DNA from: SCRD01 sp046705285
Lineage (GTDB): Bacteria > Acidobacteriota > Terriglobia > UBA7540
Reading direction: 5' to 3'
Assembly: GCA_046705285.1 (NCBI GenBank)
Contig: JBJKQK010000099.1
Location: 1-64,000 of the forward strand
DNA length: 64,000 nucleotides
A program made the position numbers and the translations under genes. Positions 54,103 to 62,566 of this stretch are shown one piece after another (position 1 is the first letter of the stretch; each line of letters starts with the position of its first letter). The notes below the pieces were generated by a model. The model was given only the letters and a program-made list of their open reading frames with translations. It did no database searches and was not told where the DNA came from.

Positions 54103-54651
54103 ATGGACCATGGCACGCCGGATCAAGCGCCGGAAATCCTGCTCTCGAGGTTTGATATCGAGCAACGTGTGGATGAACTTGCCGGTGAAATTGCAAGAGA
54201 CTACCGCGGCAGCACACCACATTTGATCGGTATCCTCAAGGGCGCCTGGGTCTTTATGGCTGACCTCATCCGCCACATGAATATGGATGTGACCATCGAT
54301 TTTCTGGGGATCACCAGCTACGGTCCCAGCACGCAATCGTCGGGCGTGGTCAGGATCACCAAAGACTTGGACGTCAGCATCGAAAACCGTGAAGTCCTGA
54401 TCGTGGAGGACATTCTGGATACGGGGCGTACCCTCAAGTTCCTGCAGGAAGTTCTTGCTGTCCACAAGCCCCGCAACCTGCGCGTGGTGACGCTTCTGAA
54501 CAAGAGGTCGCGCCGCGTGGTTCCGGTAAAGGCGGACTATGTGGGATTCGAAATTGCTGATGTCTTTGTTGTCGGTTACGGGCTGGACTTCGATCAAAAG
54601 TATCGGCAACTGCCTGACATCCACGTTTTGCGATCCATCGCTTCTCCATAA
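54103..54651 (+). CDS. hpt: Hypoxanthine phosphoribosyltransferase
   Basis: This 182-residue purine-salvage enzyme makes IMP or GMP from hypoxanthine or guanine and PRPP. The PRPP loop is REVLIVEDILDTGRTL. LIGILKGAWVFMADLIRHM and VGFEIADVFVVGYGLDF are the other conserved regions, the latter binding the purine. The ATG at 54103 has AGGA upstream. It is divergent from rpsT and is followed by mutS after about 80 bp. Full length. Confidence 0.94.
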   Translation: MDHGTPDQAPEILLSRFDIEQRVDELAGEIARDYRGSTPHLIGILKGAWVFMADLIRHMNMDVTIDFLGITSYGPSTQSSGVVRITKDLDVSIENREVLIVEDILDTGRTLKFLQEVLAVHKPRNLRVVTLLNKRSRRVVPVKADYVGFEIADVFVVGYGLDFDQKYRQLPDIHVLRSIASP

Positions 54652-54682
54652 GAGTCTGATTTAAAAGCAGAGAAAAACTCGC

Positions 54683-54713
54683 TTGCATCGCTGAACCCTC
54701 GTCACGTTATAAT
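54683..54713 (+). promoter_or_regulatory. Putative promoter of mutS
   Basis: TTGCAT (54683-54688) is followed by a perfect TATAAT (54708-54713), with a rather long spacer of 19 bp. The ATG at 54712 lies within this box, so translation more probably begins at 54733, close to the expected 5' end. Confidence 0.45.
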
Positions 54714-54732
54714 GGTGGCCGCCGATCACACG

Positions 54733-57339
54733 ATGAGCGAATTTTCTACCCCCCTAATGCGCCAGTACAACGGCATTAAGGAGCGCTACCCGAACGCGCT
54801 TCTGCTGTTTCGCCTGGGAGATTTCTATGAACTGTTCTTTGAAGACGCGATTGTCGCCTCCAAAGAGCTGCAGATCACCCTCACTTCCCGCAACAAGGAA
54901 AAAGGCGTCGCCGTGCCGATGTGCGGCGTTCCTTATCACGCCGCAGAGGGATACATTTCAAAGCTGATCCGCCGTGGCTACCGGGTTGCCATTTGCGATC
55001 AGGTCGAGGACCCTCGCAAGGCAAAAAAACTGGTGAAACGTGAAGTCACTCAAGTGGTGACGCCGGGCACAGCCACGGGGTCCCAGGTGCTGGAACCGCG
55101 GGACCACAATTACCTTGCGGCAGTCATTGAATCCGACGGCACCATTGGCCTTGCTTTTGCTGACCTCTCGACGGGGGACTTTCGCGTCACTGAAATCTGT
55201 GGGGAGGGGCGGCGTGAACGGATGCTGGAAGAATTGGGCCGCATGCGACCGCGCGAGCTGCTGTTGCCTGCCGCGGCTTCTTCGCATTTCTCGCCGGATT
55301 CCGAGACACCCGTCACCGAGACGCGCCTGGAGGATTGGGTCTTCGGCGGAGAATATGGCGAAAGGCTCCTCAAGGACCATTTCGGCGTGGTTTCGCTGAC
55401 GGGGTACGGCCTGGAAGGGCGCGCTCTGGCTGCGGGCGCCGCTGGAGCGATTTTTCATTACGTTCGCGAGACCCAGAGAGGATCGCTTTTCCACTTTGAT
55501 ACGATTCGCTTTTACCAGGAAAACGATTCTCTAATTCTCGATTCCGCCACGCTGCGAAACCTGGAACTGATTGAGCCGCTGGCCGGCGGTCCTCGCCACG
55601 CTACCCTGCTGGCCGTTCTGGACCAGTGCGTGACTTCCCTGGGCGCGCGAAAATTGAAGGGTTGGCTCCTGCGGCCCTCCACCAACCCCAGCGAAATTGA
55701 AGCCCGCCTGGACGCGGTTGAAGAACTCTCTGGGAACATCATTGCGCGGGAAGAGGTTCGCAGGGTCCTGAACGGAATCCAGGATCTGGAGCGTATTCTC
55801 GGCCGCGTGTCGCTGGAGTCCGCGAACGCGCGTGACCTGCTGGCGCTCAAAGCCTCGCTCGAACAGTTGCCGCTGGTTCGAACTTATCTGGCCAGCTTCG
55901 GCGCCAGGAGATTCCGGGAACTGCACGATCGCCTGGACGAATTGAAAGATGTCTACGACCTGCTTGAACGGTCGATCCACCCGGAGCCCCCGGCACTTTT
56001 GACGGAAGGCAATCTGATTCGGCCCGGCTACCATGCCGAACTCGACTCTTTGCGGGAAATCAGCCGGAACAGCAAACAACTGCTTGCCGGAATTGAAATG
56101 CGCGAGCGCGAGCGCACAGGCATCAACTCCCTCAAGGTCCGCTTCAACTCCGTCTTTGGCTATTACATCGAGGTCACAAAACCGAATCTTCACCTGGTGC
56201 CGCCGGATTACCAGCGCAAGCAGACGCTGGTGAACGCGGAGCGCTTTTCCACGCCGGAACTCAAAGAACTGGAGGCGAAGATTCTCGATGCCGAGGAAAG
56301 AAGCCAGAGCCTGGAACGTGACCTCTTCATCGAGATTCGAAGAGCGGTCGGCGCTGAAGCCCGGCGCATTCGCCAGACGGCCGAGGCGCTGGCGGAACTC
56401 GATGTGCTCGCCTGTTTTGCGCACCTGGCGGCGGAACGCAGCTATCATCGTCCGGAATTTTCCGAAAACGGAGAGATGGTCATTTTCCAGGGACGCCATC
56501 CAGTCATCGAGCACATCATGACCAGGGAAGAAGCGGGCCATTTCATCCCTAATGACCTCTATCTGAATCCGACTTCAGACATCCTCATCATCGTGACGGG
56601 CCCCAACATGGGCGGAAAATCAACTTATCTGCGCCAGACCGCGCTGATTGCCCTGATGACCCAGATGGGCAGTTTTGTTCCCGCCGAGCGTGCCAAACTT
56701 CCTCTTTTCGACCGGATTTTCACGCGCATCGGAGCTTCGGACAACCTCGCGCGCGGTCGTTCGACATTCATGGTGGAAATGACGGAGACGGCTACCATCC
56801 TGAACACGGCGACACCGCGCAGCCTGGTCCTGCTGGATGAGATCGGCCGCGGAACCGCAACCTTTGACGGGCTGGCAATTGCCTGGGCCGTGGTCGAGCA
56901 CCTGCTGACGCACACGAGGGCCCGAACTCTCTTTGCCACGCACTATCACGAACTGACGGAATTGGAAGATCTGCTGCCCGGCATCCGTAACTATCACGTT
57001 TCCGTCAAGGAGTCCGGGTCCAATATTATTTTCCTTCGAAAGGTCGAGCCCGGCAGTGCCGACAAGAGTTACGGGATTGAAGTTGCGCGCTTGGCCGGGC
57101 TGCCTGCCGGCGTTGTCGAGCGCGCCCGCGAAGTCTTAAAACGCCACGAACAGAGTGAGCATGCCGTGAGCGGAAGGCTGGCCGAGAAAAAACAGGAACC
57201 TGAAGATGTGCAGTTGATGATTTTTACTCCTTTGAACTCCGAAGTGGTTCAGGCCATCGAGAAGGTCGATCTCGACAACTTGAAACCGCTCGAAGCCTTG
57301 AATCTGCTTGCCGAACTCAAAAAGCAACTACAATCGTGA
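54733..57339 (+). CDS. mutS: DNA mismatch repair protein MutS
   Basis: This protein of 868 residues recognises mismatches. The N-terminal domain has the phenylalanine/glutamate motif (LFRLGDFYELFF) that wedges at the mispair. The connector, clamp and lever domains follow. The ATPase has Walker A TGPNMGGKSTYLRQ, Walker B SLVLLDEIGRGTATFDG and the THYHEL motif. An ATG at 54712 would add seven residues. There is no clear SD. The C-terminal beta-clamp/tetramer helix is present. anmK overlaps its end. MutL is not in the window. Confidence 0.95.
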   Translation: MSEFSTPLMRQYNGIKERYPNALLLFRLGDFYELFFEDAIVASKELQITLTSRNKEKGVAVPMCGVPYHAAEGYISKLIRRGYRVAICDQVEDPRKAKKLVKREVTQVVTPGTATGSQVLEPRDHNYLAAVIESDGTIGLAFADLSTGDFRVTEICGEGRRERMLEELGRMRPRELLLPAAASSHFSPDSETPVTETRLEDWVFGGEYGERLLKDHFGVVSLTGYGLEGRALAAGAAGAIFHYVRETQRGSLFHFDTIRFYQENDSLILDSATLRNLELIEPLAGGPRHATLLAVLDQCVTSLGARKLKGWLLRPSTNPSEIEARLDAVEELSGNIIAREEVRRVLNGIQDLERILGRVSLESANARDLLALKASLEQLPLVRTYLASFGARRFRELHDRLDELKDVYDLLERSIHPEPPALLTEGNLIRPGYHAELDSLREISRNSKQLLAGIEMRERERTGINSLKVRFNSVFGYYIEVTKPNLHLVPPDYQRKQTLVNAERFSTPELKELEAKILDAEERSQSLERDLFIEIRRAVGAEARRIRQTAEALAELDVLACFAHLAAERSYHRPEFSENGEMVIFQGRHPVIEHIMTREEAGHFIPNDLYLNPTSDILIIVTGPNMGGKSTYLRQTALIALMTQMGSFVPAERAKLPLFDRIFTRIGASDNLARGRSTFMVEMTETATILNTATPRSLVLLDEIGRGTATFDGLAIAWAVVEHLLTHTRARTLFATHYHELTELEDLLPGIRNYHVSVKESGSNIIFLRKVEPGSADKSYGIEVARLAGLPAGVVERAREVLKRHEQSEHAVSGRLAEKKQEPEDVQLMIFTPLNSEVVQAIEKVDLDNLKPLEALNLLAELKKQLQS

Positions 57340-58516
57340 AGGCCGGCGTCGCTCCGGGGCAAGGCTGTTGGCGGGCCTGATGGCCGGGACTTCCTTCGAC
57401 GGAGTGGATGCCGCTCTGGTGCGCCTGGCGGGGCCGGCGTCCATGCCTCGCCTCCGTCTGCTCGGGTTCATCTCAGTGCCTTATTCGCCCGGACTTCGGC
57501 GAAGGCTTCTGCGAGTCGCAGCCAACCAGCCGGTCCCGGCGGGTGAAATCAGCCAGCTCAATTTTCTGCTGGGCGCTCTGTTTGCGGACGCAACCATCGA
57601 AGTTTGCCGCAGAGCCGGGATCGCCCCCCAGCGGCTTGCCGGAATCGGCTCGCACGGCCAGACGATCTTCCACCAGGGAGTTCAGACGCCCGAAGCCGGC
57701 TACCAGATCAGTTCAACGCTGCAGATTGCCGAACCGGCCGTGATTGCGGAGAGAACAGGCGTGCCGGTGGTTGCCAATTTCCGAACTGCGGACATCGCAA
57801 CGGGCGGGCAGGGCGCACCGCTTGTTCCTCTGGTGGATTTTCTCCTGCTCAGGGACAAGAGGCAGGGCACTGTGGCCCTCAATATCGGCGGGATCGCGAA
57901 CATCACGGTGATCCCCGCCGGAGCCTCGGCCGGGGACGTTTACGGCTTTGACACGGGGCCGGGCAACATGATTATGGATGGCCTGGTACGAGTTTTCACC
58001 GGCGGGCGGCGGCATTACGATCCGGGAGGGCGCATGGCCGCGCGTGGCAAGGTTCTGGACGATATTCTGGCCCCGGCGCTTGGCTTTCGTTTTTTTCGGA
58101 AGCCGCCTCCCAAAAGCGCAGGCCGGGAACAATTCGGAGACGAATTCCTGAAACGCTATTTCCTCGGCAGGCTTCCGGATGCGCCCGCGGCAGATCTGCT
58201 TCGGACCGCAAATGAACTGACAGCAAGAACCGTAACCGACTCGCTGGGGCGATTTGTATTTCCACGCACCGGCATCCAGCGATTGATCGCCTCAGGTGGC
58301 GGGGCCCACAACCGGCTGCTGCTGAGGCGTGTCGGTGAACTGCTGCCTCAGATCAAGGTGATGACTTCAGACGCGTTCGGGCTTCCGGTTGACGCCAAGG
58401 AAGCCATCGCCTTCGCTATTCTGGCGGATCGGACTTTGCACGGCTTGCCGGGAAATCTTCCCGCTGTGACCGGCGCTGGCAGGCCGGCAGTCCTCGGAAC
58501 CGTTTCCCGGCCATGA
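57308..58516 (+). CDS. anmK: Anhydro-N-acetylmuramic acid kinase
   Basis: This kinase converts 1,6-anhydroMurNAc from recycled cell wall into MurNAc-6-phosphate. The N-terminal ATP-binding motif is GLMAGTSFDGVDAAL; GIGSHGQTIFHQG, NIGGIANITVIP and DTGPGNMIMD are further family signatures. The longest frame starts at a TTG (57308) inside mutS and gives 402 residues. A TTG at 57368 fits homologues better, as the conserved motif is normally within ten residues of the start. It pairs functionally with the lytic transglycosylase at 1 kb, which releases anhydro-muropeptides. Confidence 0.92.
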   Translation: MPNSKSNYNREGRRRSGARLLAGLMAGTSFDGVDAALVRLAGPASMPRLRLLGFISVPYSPGLRRRLLRVAANQPVPAGEISQLNFLLGALFADATIEVCRRAGIAPQRLAGIGSHGQTIFHQGVQTPEAGYQISSTLQIAEPAVIAERTGVPVVANFRTADIATGGQGAPLVPLVDFLLLRDKRQGTVALNIGGIANITVIPAGASAGDVYGFDTGPGNMIMDGLVRVFTGGRRHYDPGGRMAARGKVLDDILAPALGFRFFRKPPPKSAGREQFGDEFLKRYFLGRLPDAPAADLLRTANELTARTVTDSLGRFVFPRTGIQRLIASGGGAHNRLLLRRVGELLPQIKVMTSDAFGLPVDAKEAIAFAILADRTLHGLPGNLPAVTGAGRPAVLGTVSRP

Positions 58517-58530
58517 AGGATTGCGCCTCA

Positions 58531-59130
58531 CTAGACGTGGAATCCCAGATGCCACAAGTTGATGATCAGCAGTTCCCTCAATGAGAAAAGCGCACGCGCG
58601 AAGGGTTCAGCCTCGATGGGGCTCGCGGGGGCCGGGGAGGTGTAGGCGGTAATGCCAAACGACGCAAAGAGCAATTTGACCCGGTAGAGATGAAAGCCAT
58701 CACTGACGGCGACGCAGGTTGATTTTCCCCGGGCTTTCAGCATTTGCGCCACCGCCTTGACCGTCTCGAAGGTTGTTTCGCTGTGGGTCTCAGCCAGAAT
58801 CTTGCGGGCGGCGACTCCCTGCTGAATCAGGTAGTCCCGGCCGACACCGCCCTCCGTAAAGTGCGGATCTCCGCCGCTGCCGCCCGATGTAATAACCAGA
58901 GGAGCGATGCCCCGTTCTTCCAGATTGAAGGCATGATCGAGGCGAGCCTTATAAACGGGCGAAGGGCGGCCATTGTATTCTGCCGCACCCAGGACGACAA
59001 TCGCGGCTGCCGGCCGCGTTTCATCGTCAGCAGCCTGCCGTCGAATAGATTTGTAAAGGGACACCTCCAAGAAGATGAAACCGGCAAGAGAAGCAATCAG
59101 GGCGAGAAGTATCCAATGGCGCTGGCGCAC
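58531..59130 (-). CDS. YdcF/SanA-like DUF218 membrane protein
   Basis: This 199-residue protein has an N-terminal membrane anchor (ILLALIASLAGFIFLEVSL) and a DUF218 domain: AAIVVLGAAEYNGRPSPVY, APLVITSGGSGG, and VAVSDGFHLYRVKLLFASFG. The family includes SanA and ElyC, linked to envelope integrity and vancomycin sensitivity, and YdcF, which binds S-adenosylmethionine. It is probably periplasmic. It lies 8 bp downstream of tsaC on the same strand and is convergent with anmK, so it is likely in an operon with tsaC. Confidence 0.85.
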   Translation of the reverse strand: MRQRHWILLALIASLAGFIFLEVSLYKSIRRQAADDETRPAAAIVVLGAAEYNGRPSPVYKARLDHAFNLEERGIAPLVITSGGSGGDPHFTEGGVGRDYLIQQGVAARKILAETHSETTFETVKAVAQMLKARGKSTCVAVSDGFHLYRVKLLFASFGITAYTSPAPASPIEAEPFARALFSLRELLIINLWHLGFHV

Positions 59131-59138
59131 AGGGGGAC

Positions 59139-59768
59139 TCAGGAAAGAAATTCTTTCAATTCAGATTCGGCCACGCCACCAGAACGCAGAATCCGAAGTC
59201 GGTCACCTTGAAGCAGAACCACCGTCGAAGGATTGTTTCCGGCTGTGGTGCCACCATCGAGAATGAGCGGCAGTGAATCGCCCACTTGATCCTCAACCTG
59301 AGCGGCCGTCGAGCAGGCAGGATGTTCAGACAGGTTGGCGCTGGTTCCCGTCAGCGGACGGTCTATTGCTGCAATGAGTGCTTCGGCCAGCGGCAAGCGC
59401 GGCCAGCGAATCCCGACCCGGCCCGTGTTCGCTGTGACTTTCAAAGGAATTTGGCGTGATGCCGAAGCCACGATGGTCAGGGGACCCGGCCAGAATTTTC
59501 TTGCCAGGGTAAAAAAAAGCTGCGGAGGATTGTCAACCAGGTCTGCAGCCTGATCCAGCGACGCAACCAGCAACGGGATGGGCCTGTCTGCAGATCGCTT
59601 CTTGATCCGGAAGATCTCAGTGATGGCGGCCAGATTGAAGGGATCTGTACCCAGGCCGTAAAAGGTGTCTGTCGGGAAGGCGATAACCTTGCCGGCAAGA
59701 ATCAACTGAGCCGAATACTCCAGCGCATACTCCAGATTCTGCTTTTCTACTTTGAGGATCTTTGCCAT
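59139..59768 (-). CDS. tsaC: Threonylcarbamoyl-AMP synthase (TsaC/Sua5 family)
   Basis: This 209-residue enzyme makes threonylcarbamoyl-adenylate for the t6A37 modification of tRNAs. The YrdC fold is seen in GKVIAFPTDTFYGLGTDPFN, the KRSADRPIPLLVAS motif and PLTGTSANLSEHP, with the nucleotide-binding KR/SxN residues in place. The ATG at 59768 is chosen over the long frame from 59834. The C-terminal Sua5 domain is absent, so it is the short TsaC-like form. MtaB, which acts later on t6A, is encoded at 61 kb. Confidence 0.92.
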   Translation of the reverse strand: MAKILKVEKQNLEYALEYSAQLILAGKVIAFPTDTFYGLGTDPFNLAAITEIFRIKKRSADRPIPLLVASLDQAADLVDNPPQLFFTLARKFWPGPLTIVASASRQIPLKVTANTGRVGIRWPRLPLAEALIAAIDRPLTGTSANLSEHPACSTAAQVEDQVGDSLPLILDGGTTAGNNPSTVVLLQGDRLRILRSGGVAESELKEFLS

Positions 59769-59905
59769 CAAGCGCTGCCCGAAGCTGCGTCCGAGAATGA
59801 TTCTGACCCTAACATATGGGACTGGAAGGGTCAAGACACGCCCGCATCAGGGCGTCCGGAAGCGGGCCGTAACTGCCGGGCCGGCACGGGGGCACGAAAA
59901 TGCTC

Positions 59906-59935
59906 TTGACTTCCTTCTGGAATGTGAGTGAGAAT
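59906..59935 (+). promoter_or_regulatory. Putative rpsU promoter
   Basis: TTGACT (59906-59911) and GAGAAT (59930-59935) are 18 bp apart, leaving a leader of about 55 nucleotides before the TTG start. Confidence 0.42.
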
Positions 59936-59997
59936 TCTGATATCCAGAGGAGATTTAATCTTCTTCTATCTCATCAGGAAATGGGGGTGTTGATCTT

Positions 59998-60195
59998 TTG
60001 GCTGAAGTTCGACTTCAGGAGGGAGAGTCTTTAGAAAGCGCCCTCCGCCGCTTTAAGCGCAAGGTGCAGCAAGAGGACATCATCAAAGAAATCAAAAAAC
60101 ATTCGTTTTATCTGAAGCCAGGAGAGAAAAAACGAGTCAAGGCGGCCTTGGCGCGGAAACGAGCCCGCAAAAAGGCCAGGCACGACCATGAATGA
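59998..60195 (+). CDS. rpsU: 30S ribosomal protein S21
   Basis: This 65-residue basic protein of the small subunit is near the 3' end of 16S rRNA and helps initiation. The sequence EGESLESALRRFKRKVQQED and the C-terminal KRARKKARH are typical. The start is TTG at 59998 with GGGGGTG about eight bases upstream; no in-frame ATG is available. The zinc-ribbon gene follows after 64 bp and is probably co-transcribed. Confidence 0.93.
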   Translation: MAEVRLQEGESLESALRRFKRKVQQEDIIKEIKKHSFYLKPGEKKRVKAALARKRARKKARHDHE

Positions 60196-60259
60196 TCCCG
60201 ATGTCGGGTGAGAGGTAATCGGTCGTCGGGTGAAGGATTGGTCAGGCAGGGGGCTAATC

Positions 60260-60559
60260 ATGGAATACCGGGATCGGGTCCTCAAGTGCGTCGATTGCGG
60301 AGCGGAATTCGTTTTTACTGCAGGCGAACAACTCTTCTTCGCAGACAAGGGGTTCAAGAACGAACCGAAGCGCTGTAAGTCTTGCAAGGCTAAGCGAAGC
60401 CAGTTGCTTAACGGGCAAGGCCATCGGCGTGTGGAAACGAGTACGGTTTGTTCGCAGTGTGGCAAGGAGACTACGGTACCCTTCAAACCGACTCAAGGGC
60501 GCCCCGTCTATTGCAGGGAATGCTTTGAGCAACGGAGAGCTGCAGGCTCTCCGGCTTGA
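60260..60559 (+). CDS. Zinc-ribbon protein (zf-trcl type, two CxxC pairs)
   Basis: This 99-residue protein has two zinc-binding modules. The first is LKCVDCGAEFVFTAGEQ...KRCKSCKAKR, matching the zf-trcl family. The second is TVCSQCGKETTVPF and PVYCRECF, a CxxC-CxxC ribbon. The ATG at 60260 has AGGGGG seven bases upstream; a GTG at 60230 is less likely. Such proteins are widespread in acidobacteria and related phyla, with a suspected role in RNA or ribosome binding but no proven function. The position behind rpsU supports a translation-related role. Confidence 0.83.
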   Translation: MEYRDRVLKCVDCGAEFVFTAGEQLFFADKGFKNEPKRCKSCKAKRSQLLNGQGHRRVETSTVCSQCGKETTVPFKPTQGRPVYCRECFEQRRAAGSPA

Positions 60560-60839
60560 TCAGGAGATGGCTTCGTTCCACTCCCTGATTTCCCTGGAAG
60601 GAGCCGGGTCGCAGCGCGTGGCTGGCTGGGACAGCAGGAGAATAGCGGGGTGCTGGTGTATCGCGGATCATGCCGTGCGATAGACCAGAGCTTAGCACAA
60701 CGGATTATCCACTTGCTTTTTCCCGCCTCGGGGCTCAAGGCAAAGCAGGCACAATCGAGTGAGGGCAGAGGCTTACCTGCAGTGCGCCAATGGGAAAATC
60801 CTGCGCTGGCGCAGTGCCCCCATGTTCGCATAAGATGAA

Positions 60840-62216
60840 ATGGTCATGGGCACGTTTCACCTTATCAATTTTGGGTGCAGGGCGAGCCATGCCGATGGGA
60901 CCGCCATCAAGAAACAATTGATGGAGAGAGGGTTCAGGGAGGCAAACCCGGAAGCAACCGAGGTTGCCATTCTGAATACCTGTACAGTCACCGCCGCCGC
61001 TGACGCCGAGGTGCGCCAGGTCATTCGCCGCATCCACCGGTCCAACCCGGCCTGCAAGATTCTGGTCACCGGGTGTTATGCCCAGCGTGCGGCGGGCGAA
61101 ATCGCACGGATGCCGGGTGTGGCATGGGTGATTGGAAATTCCCACAAGCATGCCCTGGCCGAGGTCTTGACCAGTGACGCCCGCGCAAATACCCCCTCGA
61201 GAGATTGTCTCTTATCAGAACAACCGCAAACCGATGTTGGGACGCCAACTTCGGCTTGTGAGCCCCAGCCAATACGGCCACTGGTCATGGTCGGTGAAAT
61301 CGGGGACGCTTTCCACTTTGCTCCGGTCTTCGCCGATGACCGTACGCGGCCTACGCTTAAAATCCAGGACGGCTGCAATGCGCGCTGTGCGTTTTGCGTG
61401 ATCCCGCACGTCCGTGGCGAAAGCCGCAGCATGGAACCGGGCAAGGTCATCGAGCAGGTCCGAAACCTGGAACAGAACGGCTATAAGGAAGTCGTCCTCT
61501 CAGGAATCAACCTGGGCAGTTACGGTCGCGACCTGGGCCGGCGTTTAAACTTCCTGGGCCTCGTTAAGCAGATTCTGCTGGAAACGGGAATTCCCCGATT
61601 GCGGATCAGCTCGATAGAGCCGATGGACGTTGGCGGCGAGTTGATCGCGCTGGTGGCAGCAGAGCCGCGAATGGCAAAACACTTCCATGTGCCGCTGCAA
61701 AGCGGCAGCAACAGAATCCTCCGGCTCATGAACCGGCGCTACTGGACCACGCAGTATGCTGAGCGCATCGTGTCAATTCGCGAGAGCATACCCAATTGCG
61801 GAATTGGAGCGGACGTGATGGTGGGTTTTCCCGGCGAGACGGAAGCAGATCACGATGAGAGCCTGAAATTCATCGAATCTCTTCCCTTCACCTATCTCCA
61901 CATTTTCCCGTACTCGGCGCGGCCGGGAACCCCAGCGGCAACACGGCCTGAACAGGTGGACGGCCGCCGCATCCATGAGCGCGTGCGGGAAATGAAATCC
62001 TTGATCGCAGCCAAGCGCAGCCGGTTTCTGCATGCCCAGATCGGGCAGAGATTGAGTGCCGTCGTCATGCACAAATTGCGGGAGGGAGTTTGCACGGCGC
62101 TTTCCACCAATTACCTCCAGGTTTCTCTTCCCGGGACAGGCGCTTTACCAAACATGCTGCTCGATGTTGAGATAGGACGCGTTTACGATGGCTGCCTGGT
62201 CGGGCGTCCAAGCTGA
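60840..62216 (+). CDS. mtaB: tRNA t6A37 methylthiotransferase MtaB
   Basis: This 458-residue radical SAM enzyme converts t6A to ms2t6A in tRNAs reading ANN codons. The N-terminal MTTase domain has cysteines in NFGCRAS, LNTCTVT and VTGCYAQRAAGEIA, which bind the auxiliary 4Fe-4S cluster. The radical SAM motif is DGCNARCAFCVIPHVRG. GADVMVGFPGETEADHDESL and HIFPYSARPGTPAA follow, then a C-terminal TRAM-like region. The pattern fits MtaB rather than MiaB or RimO. Together with TsaC it makes a t6A pathway pair in this window. Confidence 0.93.
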   Translation: MVMGTFHLINFGCRASHADGTAIKKQLMERGFREANPEATEVAILNTCTVTAAADAEVRQVIRRIHRSNPACKILVTGCYAQRAAGEIARMPGVAWVIGNSHKHALAEVLTSDARANTPSRDCLLSEQPQTDVGTPTSACEPQPIRPLVMVGEIGDAFHFAPVFADDRTRPTLKIQDGCNARCAFCVIPHVRGESRSMEPGKVIEQVRNLEQNGYKEVVLSGINLGSYGRDLGRRLNFLGLVKQILLETGIPRLRISSIEPMDVGGELIALVAAEPRMAKHFHVPLQSGSNRILRLMNRRYWTTQYAERIVSIRESIPNCGIGADVMVGFPGETEADHDESLKFIESLPFTYLHIFPYSARPGTPAATRPEQVDGRRIHERVREMKSLIAAKRSRFLHAQIGQRLSAVVMHKLREGVCTALSTNYLQVSLPGTGALPNMLLDVEIGRVYDGCLVGRPS

Positions 62217-62257
62217 CTGTGACCCTGCCTGGAGATGTCCATGGGCCATGCAAGCTG

Positions 62258-62272
62258 GCGGGAATCTCCCGC
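62258..62272. terminator. Hairpin after mtaB
   Basis: GCGGGA and TCCCGC form a six-base-pair stem with a three-base loop about 40 bp behind the mtaB stop. No T-tract follows, so termination is uncertain. Confidence 0.3.
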
Positions 62273-62305
62273 TGTAAGAGACTATCCTCATGCCCGGCAT
62301 TTTTG

Positions 62306-62314
62306 TGGCATAAT
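62306..62314 (+). promoter_or_regulatory. Extended -10 element before a small gene
   Basis: TGG followed by CATAAT makes an extended -10 box. The expected transcript start, about 62321, coincides with the ATG of the following ORF. Either the second ATG (62360) is used or the mRNA is leaderless. Confidence 0.35.
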
Positions 62315-62320
62315 ATTTGG

Positions 62321-62566
62321 ATGGCAAGAGGTTGGGAAAGCAAATTTATAGGAGAACAAATGGAAGTTGCGGAATCAAAAGAAATAGAATCAGACCTTCC
62401 TCAGATAACCCCTGAACAGCAACAGCGCCAACGTGAACGAGAGAGCCTTGAGCTTTCGCGTGCGCGTGTGCAGCAGGAGCTTGCGGCGGCAACGCATCCA
62501 CGCTACCGAAGCTCGCTGCAAGCTGCTCTCGGGTACCTGGAGGAAAAAATCGCAGCCTTCGACTGA
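62321..62566 (+). CDS. Small hypothetical protein, charged helical
   Basis: From the ATG at 62321 the product has 81 residues, highly charged, rich in Glu, Gln and Arg, and almost certainly helical (PEQQQRQRERESLELSRARV; LQAALGYLEEKIAAFD). The in-frame ATG at 62360 has AGGAGAACAA upstream and is an equally good start, giving 68 residues. The N-terminal MARGWESK pattern recurs in small acidobacterial proteins of unknown function, in my recollection. No signal or motif is seen. Confidence 0.6.
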   Translation: MARGWESKFIGEQMEVAESKEIESDLPQITPEQQQRQRERESLELSRARVQQELAAATHPRYRSSLQAALGYLEEKIAAFD

